A stretch of DNA of 64,000 bases. Origin: Cylicocyclus nassatus. Its lineage: Eukaryota; Nematoda; Chromadorea; Rhabditida; Strongylidae. Shown in pieces: positions 24,345 through 33,806 of the stretch; the stretch's first letter is position 1, and each line of letters begins with the position of its first letter. The notes below the pieces were generated by a model. The model was not told the origin of the DNA. It saw nothing but the letters and a program-made list of their open reading frames with translations, and did no database searches. Location: assembly GCA_958299035.1 (NCBI GenBank), contig CATQJL010000316.1, forward strand, positions 11,874,347 to 11,938,346. Direction: 5' to 3'. The position numbers and the translations under genes are program-made.

Positions 24345-24620
24345 CAACTGGGGGGGGGGGGAGAAGGTTCTCACCCGAGCCATACTCTCGCACCTAAACA
24401 ATGTGTCTGCCAGGCACGCTCGGACTCGCTAAATTACGAGCTCCCCAAGTCATATCAAGACATTGCAAGCCCGCCCCCTTATCCAGTGTCGCTTCAGGTG
24501 CTGAAACCGGGATTTCAAAGAGAGTTTCAAAATCGAATTTCAGTAGCGAAATTGCTCCAATAAGGACCAAATTATGGATTTAGGAGTTTTCGAAGTTGCT
24601 TTTTTTGGTAGTGAAAATTG
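24345..24620 (+). repeat. Repeat copy with the empty site of a TAA-type MITE
   Basis: Matches 26850-27610: TCACCCGAGCCATA, CTGCCAGGCACG, CAAGACATTGCAAGCC and GAAACCGGGATTTCAAAGA occur in the same order. Here CGCACCTAAACAATGTG is uninterrupted, whereas the other copy has a 488 bp insertion at the TAA. A 13-base G-run lies at about 24349-24361. Confidence 0.8.
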
Positions 24621-24839
24621 TTTGTTGTAAAGTCAAGGTTCAACACCGGTAATGCCAAAACGAGATCTAAATTCGGATTTAGAATTCAAATTTACGGGTT
24701 TAAAGTTCTTGATAACGATGTTTGCTTTGTGCGATATCAATAGCAATTTGATTTTTTGGATATTTTCTGAAGACAAAAAAGTTTGTTTTACAAAAACCGG
24801 ATATTTTCTTGGAGAAGTGCTAAATGCAGATATACGTAT

Positions 24840-24974
24840 AGGCTGCTGCATGACGAAGGCGGTTTCATTAGCCGCAGAGCGCATGGGGCGCAAGATTTAC
24901 AACGGTGCAAATACGCGTAGCACTCGCGCCCGCTCAACTAACACTGCTTGTACGCCTTCGTCATGCAACAGCCT
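24840..24974. mobile_element. 135 bp MITE, ends AGGCTGCTGCATGACG
   Basis: 22 bp inverted ends AGGCTGCTGCATGACGAAGG and its complement (with one or two changes) bound this element. A diverged second copy is at 43504-43656, with the same TTAGCCGCAGAGCGCATG interior. The target duplication is ambiguous (TATA against TTTA). The superfamily is not assigned. Confidence 0.75.
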
Positions 24975-26439
24975 TTATGTGGTTCGTGTGTATTAGCTTT
25001 TTCCTAAATCCAGTTCTAAGAATATGTCAAGGTACAACACTAATTATGACCCAGTTAAGCGTTTCTTGAAAAATCATAGGTCGCTTGGTTCAGAGGCACT
25101 CCCCATGCCAGATAACTTAAGAAACCTGAAGTGATTGGAATGGTGTCAAACAAAAAATAAAAACATCTTCATTTCTTTGGAAACAACCAAATACAAATCT
25201 AAAAGAAGAGAGCGGGTGCCTTCCTCCTTCCCCCCGCCCCTTCTTTACGGCACTGCCCTAACATTACCAAGTTAGGGCTCCATGCATAACATGCCGGCTG
25301 GAAGGGGTTGCGTTTAGAAGAAAGCTTCGAATCTTGAAGCTCCAGAATCCGGGTTTCACGCTGTCTCATCCGTAATTATTCCTGCTATTCTTCACTAGGA
25401 ACATATGAATAGGAGCGAAAAGCTGCACAAGCCGCATTTTTCACCTTTTTGTGTGAACCTCTGGTGATCCGCAGCGCCTGACCGCTTTTCTTCAAACTCC
25501 TTTTTGTTTCTTCAAAGTTAATGAAAACAATCCAAAGTTGTACTGATTATCTAACATGAAAGTGCTAAGCGCTTGCTAGTAAGAACAATTGAGTTATTGA
25601 AATATCGAAGTTTTCGATAAACCCTAACTTTCGGCTTGTGGTTCATCGCAATTTTCATGACTTCAACATATCATCTGTTCTTGTCAAGAACAAGCTTAAC
25701 ACTGTTTGGTTAGATAAACAGTGAAACTCTAGGTTTTTACTGAATTTGAAGAAAGGAAATGACAGAAAAGACGGCGGCTGCCGGGGATCAAAAAAAAAAG
25801 AATGCGGATTTTACAGATTTTCGCTGCTATTCAATATGTTCATAACAGAAGATGGTAGGAATACTCACGGATAGGTAAAAAAGATGTTAATACATGCGGC
25901 CCTTAGGTGGCGAATCTGTAGATGCACGTCGTTAGATCCATCTCGATGAGCGAAGAGCGTTGGCCAATTTTGGACTTTTGAACGTTTAGATTTTTCTAGA
26001 GAACCGCAGCGCACCTACGAAAGGTATGAAACCAGCTCATCAAAACGATTTTAGTGGTAAGCGATTCATTAGTAATCCTATATTGAGTATATGCCGATTT
26101 CGCACTGAGAAATGCTAACAATTCTGTTCAGAATAGTGCGTCGCAGAGTAACAGCATTTGGAGTCAGCGTTTCGAGATGATTTCAAAGGCATGCGTATCT
26201 TTTTGAAAGGCATGTCTAAATTAGAAGCTTTTCCTTATAAGGATATAACACCCTGTCAGGAGCATTGATACGACAAGAAAAGCAGATCTACAGATTTACA
26301 GATGAAAGTAGCAATATAGCAGGTAAGATTTCAAGAGCGATAGCCACACATCTGTTTCAGGACTAGCTCACGAACGATGTTATATTTTAGTTATGATTAA
26401 GTAAGGCAGCTCTCTGACATGAATCCAAAATGGCATACT
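24975..26439. other. Unassigned stretch, no gene seen
   Basis: About 1.5 kb with no supported coding sequence. AGTCAGCGTTTCGAGATG near 26161 is one member of a motif that recurs in many foldbacks of this window. A C-rich patch lies at 25225-25245. Confidence 0.4.
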
Positions 26440-26650
26440 ACCGGCTTTGTACCACATGTCATTCGAACTTCATGTCCAAAACAGATAGAGTTTTTCTTTT
26501 ACAGGAGTTCAAGCTTATAAGGTCGTAAGTTGGGAATAAGTTATCACTAGAAACGTTCGAGCGTTGTTCGCAGTTTTACTTTCCGTAACTATAAAATTAC
26601 CTTAGAGAAGAAGTGGAGATCTATAGACTTAATGAAATCTCAATGAGCAA
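26440..26650 (+). repeat. Diverged copy of the sequence at 43010-43470
   Basis: ACATGTCATTCGAACTTCATG, GTCCAAAACAGATAGAG, AAACGTTCGAGCGTTG and ATCTATAGACTTAATGA all have ordered counterparts at 43021-43430. This copy keeps the uninterrupted AAAATTACCTTAG site where the other copy carries a 217 bp MITE. Confidence 0.7.
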
Positions 26651-26896
26651 TCTGCATCAAAGACCAGCGTGAAAGCGTACCATTAGGATGGCACTGGGTA
26701 TAATCATTAATAAAAAGAAAACAATCGTTGAGAGTCCGCATATATGTTTGTCCAACGTTCTGCTGCTCCCAAACCCAAACCCAAACACTTAAAACGTCAT
26801 AAATTCGGACTTACAAGAGTGTTTTCAAACAATCACTTACCATAAAGTTGGCAATTTGCGGGAAGTTTTTCACCCGAGCCATATTCTCGCAACTAA

Positions 26897-27384
26897 GGCC
26901 CGTATGCACGTACATCCCCGCGGGGAGGGGAGGGGTTCTGAGAGGGAAGCATCATATCTCGCTAATCTGTGTATCTTTCTTCTTCTTTCCCTGTCTTATT
27001 TTGAACATTCTCATACACTGATACTTGCGCATAGCGGATGCCAGGTTACTGCCATAAAAGATTAGATATTCACTATTTTGTCTGATCCCCTGGGGTATAG
27101 TATATCTTCCGTACAGTTTTGCAGCGTTTTCATTCAGTTTTCAGGAAGATAAATGACTCTAAAAATGTGAGATGATCCCCTGGGGATCTGGGGATCAGAA
27201 GAAATACTGAATATCTAATCTTGTATGGCAGTAACTTAGCATCCGTTATGCGCAGGTATGAGCGTATAAGAACCCTCATAAGCACGATAGAGAAGAAAGA
27301 AGAAAGACATCTAGAGCGTGAGATATGGCGCTTCCCCTCTCAGATCCCCTCCCCTCCCCGCGGGGATGTACGTGCATACGGGCC
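26897..27384. mobile_element. PIF/Harbinger-like foldback, 488 bp, TAA duplication
   Basis: Ends GGCCCGTATGCACGTACATC and its complement are flanked by TAA (26894-26896, 27385-27387). Inverted similarity continues inward through CCCCGCGGGGAGGGGAGGGG and on to about 27100 and 27180, so nearly the whole element is palindromic. The copy at 24345-24620 provides the empty site. There is no coding capacity. Confidence 0.9.
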
Positions 27385-27764
27385 TAAGTGATGTGCCTGC
27401 CAGGCACGTTCTATAATTACGAGCTCCTCAAGACATTGCAAGCCCCGCCCCCTTATCCAGTATCGCTTCATGCTGAAACCGGGATTTCAAAGAAAGTTTT
27501 AGATTCAAAGTCTAGTAGCGAATTTGCTCCAGTCAAGACAAAATTTCGGGCACTTAGTCCGATGTTGTTCCTTTTAGTAATGAGATTTGTTTTTTGAAAA
27601 GTCAAAGTTCAGCATCGATAATGCCCAACCGTGATCAAAACTTGGATTCAAAATAAACTAAAATAAAATTGGATTTAATCTAAATTCTCTTGAAACAAGG
27701 ACAACATTCGGGGACGGGTTTTCGAAAAACTATGATTTAACATTTGAAAAGAAAAATGTATACT

Positions 27765-27940
27765 TGGAAGAGAAGGGGGTGCCTCCCCCCCCCTCTTCAT
27801 TCTCGGAAGAGAGGAGACCCCCCCCCCACCGTCTCTTCCGAGAATCTCAATTTATGTCGCGATGTCGCGAGATTTTTAAAAGCTACTCCTCCTCCCCCCC
27901 TTCGAGCCGAAATTCTGGGTACCCCACTGAGGGTCAGGGG
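27765..27940. repeat. C-rich tracts and a short inverted pair
   Basis: Several C-runs (27784-27794, 27819-27828, 27893-27900) lie between the inverted pair TTCTCGGAAGAGA / TCTCTTCCGAGAA. The overlapping 90- and 109-residue plus frames are low-complexity translations of these tracts and end inside the Mutator-like element, so they are not genes. Confidence 0.6.
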
Positions 27941-29383
27941 GGAGGGCGTGCAGGAGTTCCTAGCACCTTTCCTCGCGCCAAGTTCGCACCATCAATCGCA
28001 CCCAGGAGGGTTCTAGCACCTCTGCATCTCAGAGGTCAGGGACCGCCCATTGCTCCACCCATTAACTGCCCTCATTGTGAGGTGAGCAAGTAGAGAAAAT
28101 AGAGAATCAGAAATTGAAGTATTGAGAACGAAATAATTGGAAAAAAGAAGTTGTCATTTTATAGTTGAACTATATGGAAATAACTATGAACATGTGATTT
28201 TCACTGATTACACACTTCAGTAATAAGTATTATTATTATTATTATTAGTAACAGTATTAGTATTTATTCAAGTTAGTGTCGAAACTTTAGTATGAATGCA
28301 GCGCCCAGTTTTTTTTTCAAATTGGCGGTTACCAGTTCAGATATAAAAAACTATCTCTAGCAACAAATGTTGCCACTCTCTGGATAGCTCGATTTGAAAA
28401 TTTGATTGTTTAGAATGAAAAATCGGCTGCTATTAGGCTATTAACCGCTCCAAAAGTTCGCGCTGTTTTTTAGACCCATACTCAAAAAACAATGAAAATA
28501 GACAAACGTTGTAAACAATATTCGGTGCAAAATTTCTTCCTCTTTCCAACGGTTATGTTTTCGTTGTGACTATTTCGATGAGCACTGAGATAATCGCCGA
28601 AAACTAGAAGCCATCATTTTTACCATGTCTAGCTTTCGCTAATTTTTAGAATTTTTTAAAGTTTTTGAAGGCGCTCTAATAACCACCTGATAAGGCAAAC
28701 CTTTTGCAAATTAATGCGTTTTTTGCATTATTTCAACCCCCTCTTTAGAATTTTGCTGAATCAACTCAAGAGAGCATTGAATTTTGAAAAAAATTGCGCC
28801 AGAAAGAGGAGGAAAAAATGCATCGAATGGTACCTAAACTGTTCAACGTCTGGTTCTGCAAGGTTAGAATGAGCCAAATATAGAATTTGATCACTTCAGA
28901 GAATAAATTTTAGTAATTCTAGAAAGCATGCCAGAGAGATGCAAAAAGTTGCATTGATTTGCAAAAGGTTTGCCCTATCAGGTGGTTATTAGAGCGCCTT
29001 CAAATACTCAAAAAGAAAATTCTAAAAATTAGCGAAACTTAAACATGGTAAAATGATGGGCTCTAGTTTTCGGCGATTATCTCATTGCTCGTCGAAATAG
29101 TCACAACGAAAACATAGCCGTTGGAAAGAGGAAGAAATTGTGCATCGGATAGTCCTTACAACGTTTGTCTATCTTCATTCTAATTTTTTTGAGCATAACT
29201 AACGCTGGTAACCAAGATTTTGTGAATTTATCTGCACTCATTCGCTGCTTCTAATGTTTGAAAGGAAATTGAATTCGATTAGCAATATTTCTCGAATTGA
29301 TGTCCCTTCCAGGTTTCTCTGAAGGTGCTAATCACTCCTGCAAGGAAAGTCGGCGAGGCTTTGGGAACTCCTGCCACGCCGCC
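27941..29383. mobile_element. Mutator-like element, second copy (1443 bp)
   Basis: Ends GGAGGGCGTGCAGGAGTTCC and, inverted, GGCGGCGTGGCAGGAGTTCC match 13265-14449. The perfect 10 bp duplication GGGTCAGGGG flanks it (27931-27940, 29384-29393). It has no transposase. Its centre is a nested inverted repeat (28455-28735 against 28945-29205) containing ATAACCACCTGATAAGGC and its complement, absent from the first copy. Confidence 0.9.
28215..28262 (+). repeat. ATT microsatellite
   Basis: Short run of ATT units inside the second Mutator-like element. Confidence 0.8.
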
Positions 29384-29885
29384 GGGTCAGGGGTACGGAT
29401 GTAGGATTTAGAGCATGCGCACAAATTCGAAAACATGATCCAGGGCTATGTAGCATCAAATAATTATTTCGAAAAACTGCTTAGTAAAACATGTCTGAGT
29501 TTTGCACTGACATGCCCACAGAAAAAACTAAAGATGTCAAACTGCATAAAACTTTGTGTAATGTATGTACCTTATCAAGCGGTTTCGTAGACTGAAACGC
29601 CAAAAGACTCGTTTCAGCAAGCTGAACATGAGTCTGCGTTTGTCTCTAACTAAGATTCGTCCATTTGAGAAAAGCTATTGATAAGAGAAGTCATGACAAG
29701 GAGGAGAAAAAGGTAGGAGCAAACTGTATTCTCCAAATTCTACCCACTTATCCCATACCACTGCATAACTTTTACTGCGAAGGACGATAAAAAAAATCAA
29801 TCAAACTCAAGATGCGCATCAATTTGTCAATTTTCAATTTTTGGAAAAAACAGACTTAGCATGTCAGGCTATGTAAGAATTGTTC

Positions 29886-30406
29886 AGAACTCGACCCAGC
29901 CATTCCAAACACGCTGTATATCAGCCTTAAACGCTGACTTCAAATATATGTTTATTAACTGCCAAGCGAATCTGGACGAGTTATGAGCGTTCAAATATGA
30001 GAAACTATTCGAGTTCCAAGAAATATACTTCTTTGAAAGGCAGCCTGATGGCGCGAATTTACGGTAATTACTGGTGATCTAACCACAAGGAAGGAGCAAA
30101 TGCAGCAAAAAACTAAACATGCGTTTTGGAAACGTATTTCGTGGAACATGTGTCACAGAACACTCAACAGATTGCGCATTTGAACGCTGATAACTCCATC
30201 ACGAAGAGCTTTCCATGTGTCTTTCAATCCTGGCATGTTATATATTTGTGTATGTTATGACTTAAATCACTTCTATTACTTCTATTACTTTTACTGCTCA
30301 TACTCCGTCTAGATAGTCGCTGGCAGACAATGAACATACTTTTGAAATCAGCGTTCAAGGCGAATCCGATGATATATAGCTTGCTGGTATGGCTGGGTTA
30401 AGTTCT
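29886..30406. mobile_element. Foldback insertion of about 520 bp
   Basis: AGAACTCGACCCAGCCAT at the left and ATGGCTGGGTTAAGTTCT at the right are inverted. Next inward, CGCTGACTTCAAA faces TTTGAAATCAGCG. Unit 2 lacks the whole segment (about 48940), so this is an insertion. No ORF, no class assignment. Confidence 0.75.
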
Positions 30407-30539
30407 GACCACTTTCGAGTTCGGTGAGTTCGGTGAGGTGAGTTCGCAACTCAAATAACCATTTTCATTAAGACGAAGACAATCTTCGTAATTCAGAATT
30501 TGTAGCCAAAAGCAAGAAGATGAGAGTGAAATAATATTA

Positions 30540-31449
30540 GGTTGCCTCATAATTTTTTTCAATTTTGATTTCTAACTGAATTGTAGCTTCTCAATTCCAG
30601 TTAAGAATCAGTGTACTATTCGATAGAGGAAAGCAAACTCTATTAGATGACTTGTAATCGTGGACACCAGCTTTCGTACACCTCGAGCTAGAAGCCAAAA
30701 TCTAAGAAGTTCTGGATGCTCAAAATTGATAAAAAATGTATTTTTGTTTAAAAGAGACTTATATATAAAACAAGACTTACTTATAAGAATTCACCACTAC
30801 CTCAAGCATATACACTCACATCAGACTTTCATAAATGCCTTTACTGCATTTTGTTTCTTAAGCCAAAAATTGAGAAAACAAAAATTTTCATGCGCTTGAA
30901 AATGCTGCTTTGTGCCCACATAAGCACATGTATGCTACAAATCTTTAGAAGTATAGCCGCAAATTTTTGATTTATACAAGCTCTAGATTCCGAGAAAAAT
31001 CAATTTTAACATCAAAGACCCAAGCAACAAAAGCTAACTTTGATATGGAAAACTAGCTCTAGCGGGAAGCTGAAATTCTACGATTATACTCCCAAAAGCT
31101 TGTAGTATATGTTTACCTGTTTGGGAACAGCACAGTATCGCTTTTTCAAGGCATGAAAATTTTCGTTATTTCAGTTTTTAGCTTAGAAAAAATGCAGCAA
31201 AGGCATACATAAATGTCTAATGCGAACTGTATGCGCGTGACTAGTGGGGAATCCTATAAGTTCCTTTTCCAACAAAGACAAAAAATTTTTTCGATTTTTT
31301 GAGCATCCAGAACTTATTAGATTTTGACTTCTAGCTTGAAATTTATCAAAGCTGGGTGCATATGCTTACATACCATGTTATAGTTGGAATTGAGAAGCTT
31401 AAAATATATTGCAGGTAGAAATCAAAACTAAAATAAGTTTGAGATAACC
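30540..31449. mobile_element. TA-flanked foldback, 910 bp, Tc1/mariner-like ends
   Basis: Ends GGTTGCCTCATAATTTTTTT and, inverted, GGTTATCTCAAACTTATTTT are flanked by TA and continue as long inverted arms (TTGATTTCTA; TTCTGGATGCTCAAAA near 30708 against its complement near 31300). Unit 2 has the uninterrupted site near 49040. The 79-residue plus frame at 30660 reads arm sequence only. Confidence 0.8.
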
Positions 31450-31757
31450 TAATATTTTCATACAAGAGTTAGTACTCTTAGTTTTTTTTCAGCGCAATTT
31501 GCCACTAAAGGCATATCGTAGTAACAATATTTCAGCTTCAAATTATGATTATTACTACTTTTCTCACTTAGGGCACCCCAGCTGACTAGCGTAGAAATCA
31601 TAGAAATTGGACTAGCGTTCGACTAACTGTAAGGAAGCAGAAAATAACAAAGCTCCAACTCTTGTCATTTTGGCTCAGACTCAAAAAATAAAATTGTGCC
31701 GAGTTGAAGAATTTATCGCTTGAGTTTTAGAGCTCAGAAGAGCCAAAATAGCGCAAA

Positions 31758-31825
31758 GCGCACTTTCATCCTTCTCACTCTGCTTTCTCAAAAGAGGTAG
31801 CAAAGTGAGAAGGATGAAGGTGCGC
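31758..31825. repeat. 25 bp stem hairpin upstream of the secreted-protein gene
   Basis: GCGCACTTTCATCCTTCTCA and its complement are separated by about 20 bases, roughly 225-290 bp upstream of the TATA box. Unit 2 has only the right arm next to its foldback insertion. It may be regulatory or just a small inverted duplication. Confidence 0.6.
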
Positions 31826-32048
31826 TCCGAAAGATGTCGACAGCGCCCGCAGTCAGTCTTTGCTAGAATTGACTTATAGATGCTAAGTTCTGTTCAAAAG
31901 CATTGTTCATTGAAAGTTCACAAAAAAAGCATTGTTGCGATAGTCAAGTGCCCTCAATCCAAAAATCCAAAAGTCATTCGAAAAGAATAAATTTAGTACG
32001 ATTTAGTACGATACAATTAAGCAATTCACTCAAGCGTCCATCAAATCC

Positions 32049-32056
32049 TATAAAAG
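32049..32056 (+). promoter_or_regulatory. TATA box of the secreted-protein gene
   Basis: TATAAAAG lies 39 bp upstream of the ATG at 32088, which places a start site near 32079. The preceding CAATTCACTCAAGCGT and following AAGGCT are conserved in unit 2, where the box reads CATAAAAG at 51054-51061. Confidence 0.55.
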
Positions 32057-32087
32057 GCTGGTGAGTAAACAAGCAGCAGACAAGCCA

Positions 32088-33770
32088 ATGCGTTTCTACA
32101 TTTTCTTACTCGCTGTGAGTTCGAAGTATTTGGTTTTCACGCTTTGAGATATTAAATTTTGGTCAGGTTCTGGTAGATTCGGCGCTGTCGCGATCTCAAA
32201 CGATCGATTGCAAAATTGAAAAATTCCAAAAACATATAAATGATAATGAAGAGTGTCGGGATGCCGTGTCCATTCTTGGCGCATTTCCAGAATCAAGATC
32301 AACCACGGAAAAGGTCAAGAAATATTTCGAGGGAAGCTCCTTTCAAGCGGTTGGTCTGATGTATTGCAATGCTATAACTTATGTTCATACAAGAACGCAT
32401 AAATTGACTTGATAAGCTACCATTTCATTCGGAAAAACATAAATGCGAGAAAATATTGAACAACAAGCGTTTTCATTCGATATTTTCTACTAATAAGCAA
32501 GCAGGAGTAGAAATGGAACCCAAGTGAAGCTAATATCACGGAGCCTTAATCTTTCAGTTTTCACATCGGAAAAAATGAGAAAACCTGAGAATCAATACTC
32601 AACACAAACCAAATCTTGCTTTAGACTTCTTCGCCTTCGTTGGAATATCCCGCCTGCGATAAGAATCGTAACGTGAACGTTACAGAAGTTTCTGGTTCCG
32701 CAATTATTACACTCACTTTCCCACGGTAAGCTCCAGAAAAAACTTTTTCAATGATTTTCAATGATATACAGAGGTAGACAAGGACATTTCACTTATTCTG
32801 ACATGGCAAATCGTATCAAGGAAAGGCTGAGAGATGATGCGGTAAGTAAGCAACAGTTTTGATATACTTTCTTACAAATCATTGTACCTTTTCGCTTCAG
32901 TTAGCACCCTTTGACATGGGTAGAATGCTTGTCATGAATGAGTAATTCACCAACCGCAAGGACTATGCGACGCACGGCTAACACTGCTCGTCTTCGCAGC
33001 CACACAATTTTAATCTGTGCGCTCGAATCACCTATAGAGTACAAAATCAATACCATTCTAGTGCACGCGCGTCCAAACCAGCTTTTCGATCTGCTCAAAA
33101 AGTCTACGTTATGAACTTTTTCGTTAAATCCAGATTTGAATGGTATAATTCAGCGTAATGGACAGAAACAAATTATATATTTCAGAACATGAAGAAGCGA
33201 GGGAAAACACCGTTTTGTCTCGGTTGCATGCCGGGGCCAAAAAGCATACTCACATGTGTCATCACTTATGACCCGAGAAAAGCGAGGGGAAGAAGAAGGT
33301 TGCCAACTCCGACGGGAGGACTCCGCAGAAAGGAGCACCAGCACCAACACCAACAGCACCGCCACAGTGTAAGCCAACATACCGCTGACGAAAGATCAGC
33401 CTCAACTGCCGATCGCAACGGGGGAAGACAATCATCCGAACCAGGCTCACCTCGCGGTTCCCAGCTAGAACACAGACCATCTGCCGGTCCCAGTCCCACG
33501 GATGCGGAAGCAACACTCCATAGCCACGCCGTCGCTTCCCCTGAGACGGAACAGAAATCACTTGAGCCAGAAAGAGTACCCGAACCACTTGAGAAAGACA
33601 AAGCACCCCAACGCTCACCTACAGAGGACGACGACCAACATCTCACGCTTACCGAGAAAATGAATGGGGTAGGCGAACAGGATCCTGGTACCAGTTGCGA
33701 AGAAGGAAGCCAGTCTTCGACTTGTAAGAAAAAATCAAGCGACAGTCTTCCACCGACTCAAGGGCAATGA
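32088..33770 (+). CDS. Predicted six-exon gene for an unknown secreted protein
   Basis: Proposed exons: 32088-32114, 32167-32349, 32625-32725, 32772-32841, 32905-32919 and 33186-33770, 981 nt in total, giving 326 residues plus stop. Exon 1 with the start of exon 2 encodes a signal peptide (MRFYIFLLAVLVDSA), so the product is probably secreted. The next 130 residues hold scattered cysteines (TIDCK, EECRD, PACDK, FCLGC). The last exon is Ser/Pro/Gln/His-rich, with HQHQHQQHRH and acidic stretches. Donors GTGAGT, GTAAGC and GTAAGT and acceptors GGTCAG, GCTTTAG and TTTCAG fit nematode rules. Two choices are less sure: the GTTGGT donor of exon 2 (otherwise the frame stops at 32412) and the TTAG acceptor of exon 5 (an AG four bases earlier would give a stop at 33271). 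The same layout recurs at 51091-52950. No family is recognised. Confidence 0.5.
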
Positions 33771-33800
33771 GATATCATCACGATTGCATGCACATGTTAG

Positions 33801-33806
33801 AATAAA
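33801..33806 (+). terminator. Poly(A) signal AATAAA of the secreted-protein gene
   Basis: AATAAA lies 31 bases after the stop codon at 33768-33770, a normal spacing for a terminal exon. The unit 2 copy has the weaker TATAAA at the same place (about 52993). Confidence 0.55.

Noticed and set aside
27744..28093. Overlapping Pro/Ser-rich frames of 90 and 109 codons
   Set aside because: Translations of C-runs that end inside the Mutator-like element; two frames look equally good, as expected for low complexity.
33262..33646. Two minus-strand frames (118 and 126 codons)
   Set aside because: Antisense shadows of the GC-rich last exon of the plus-strand gene.
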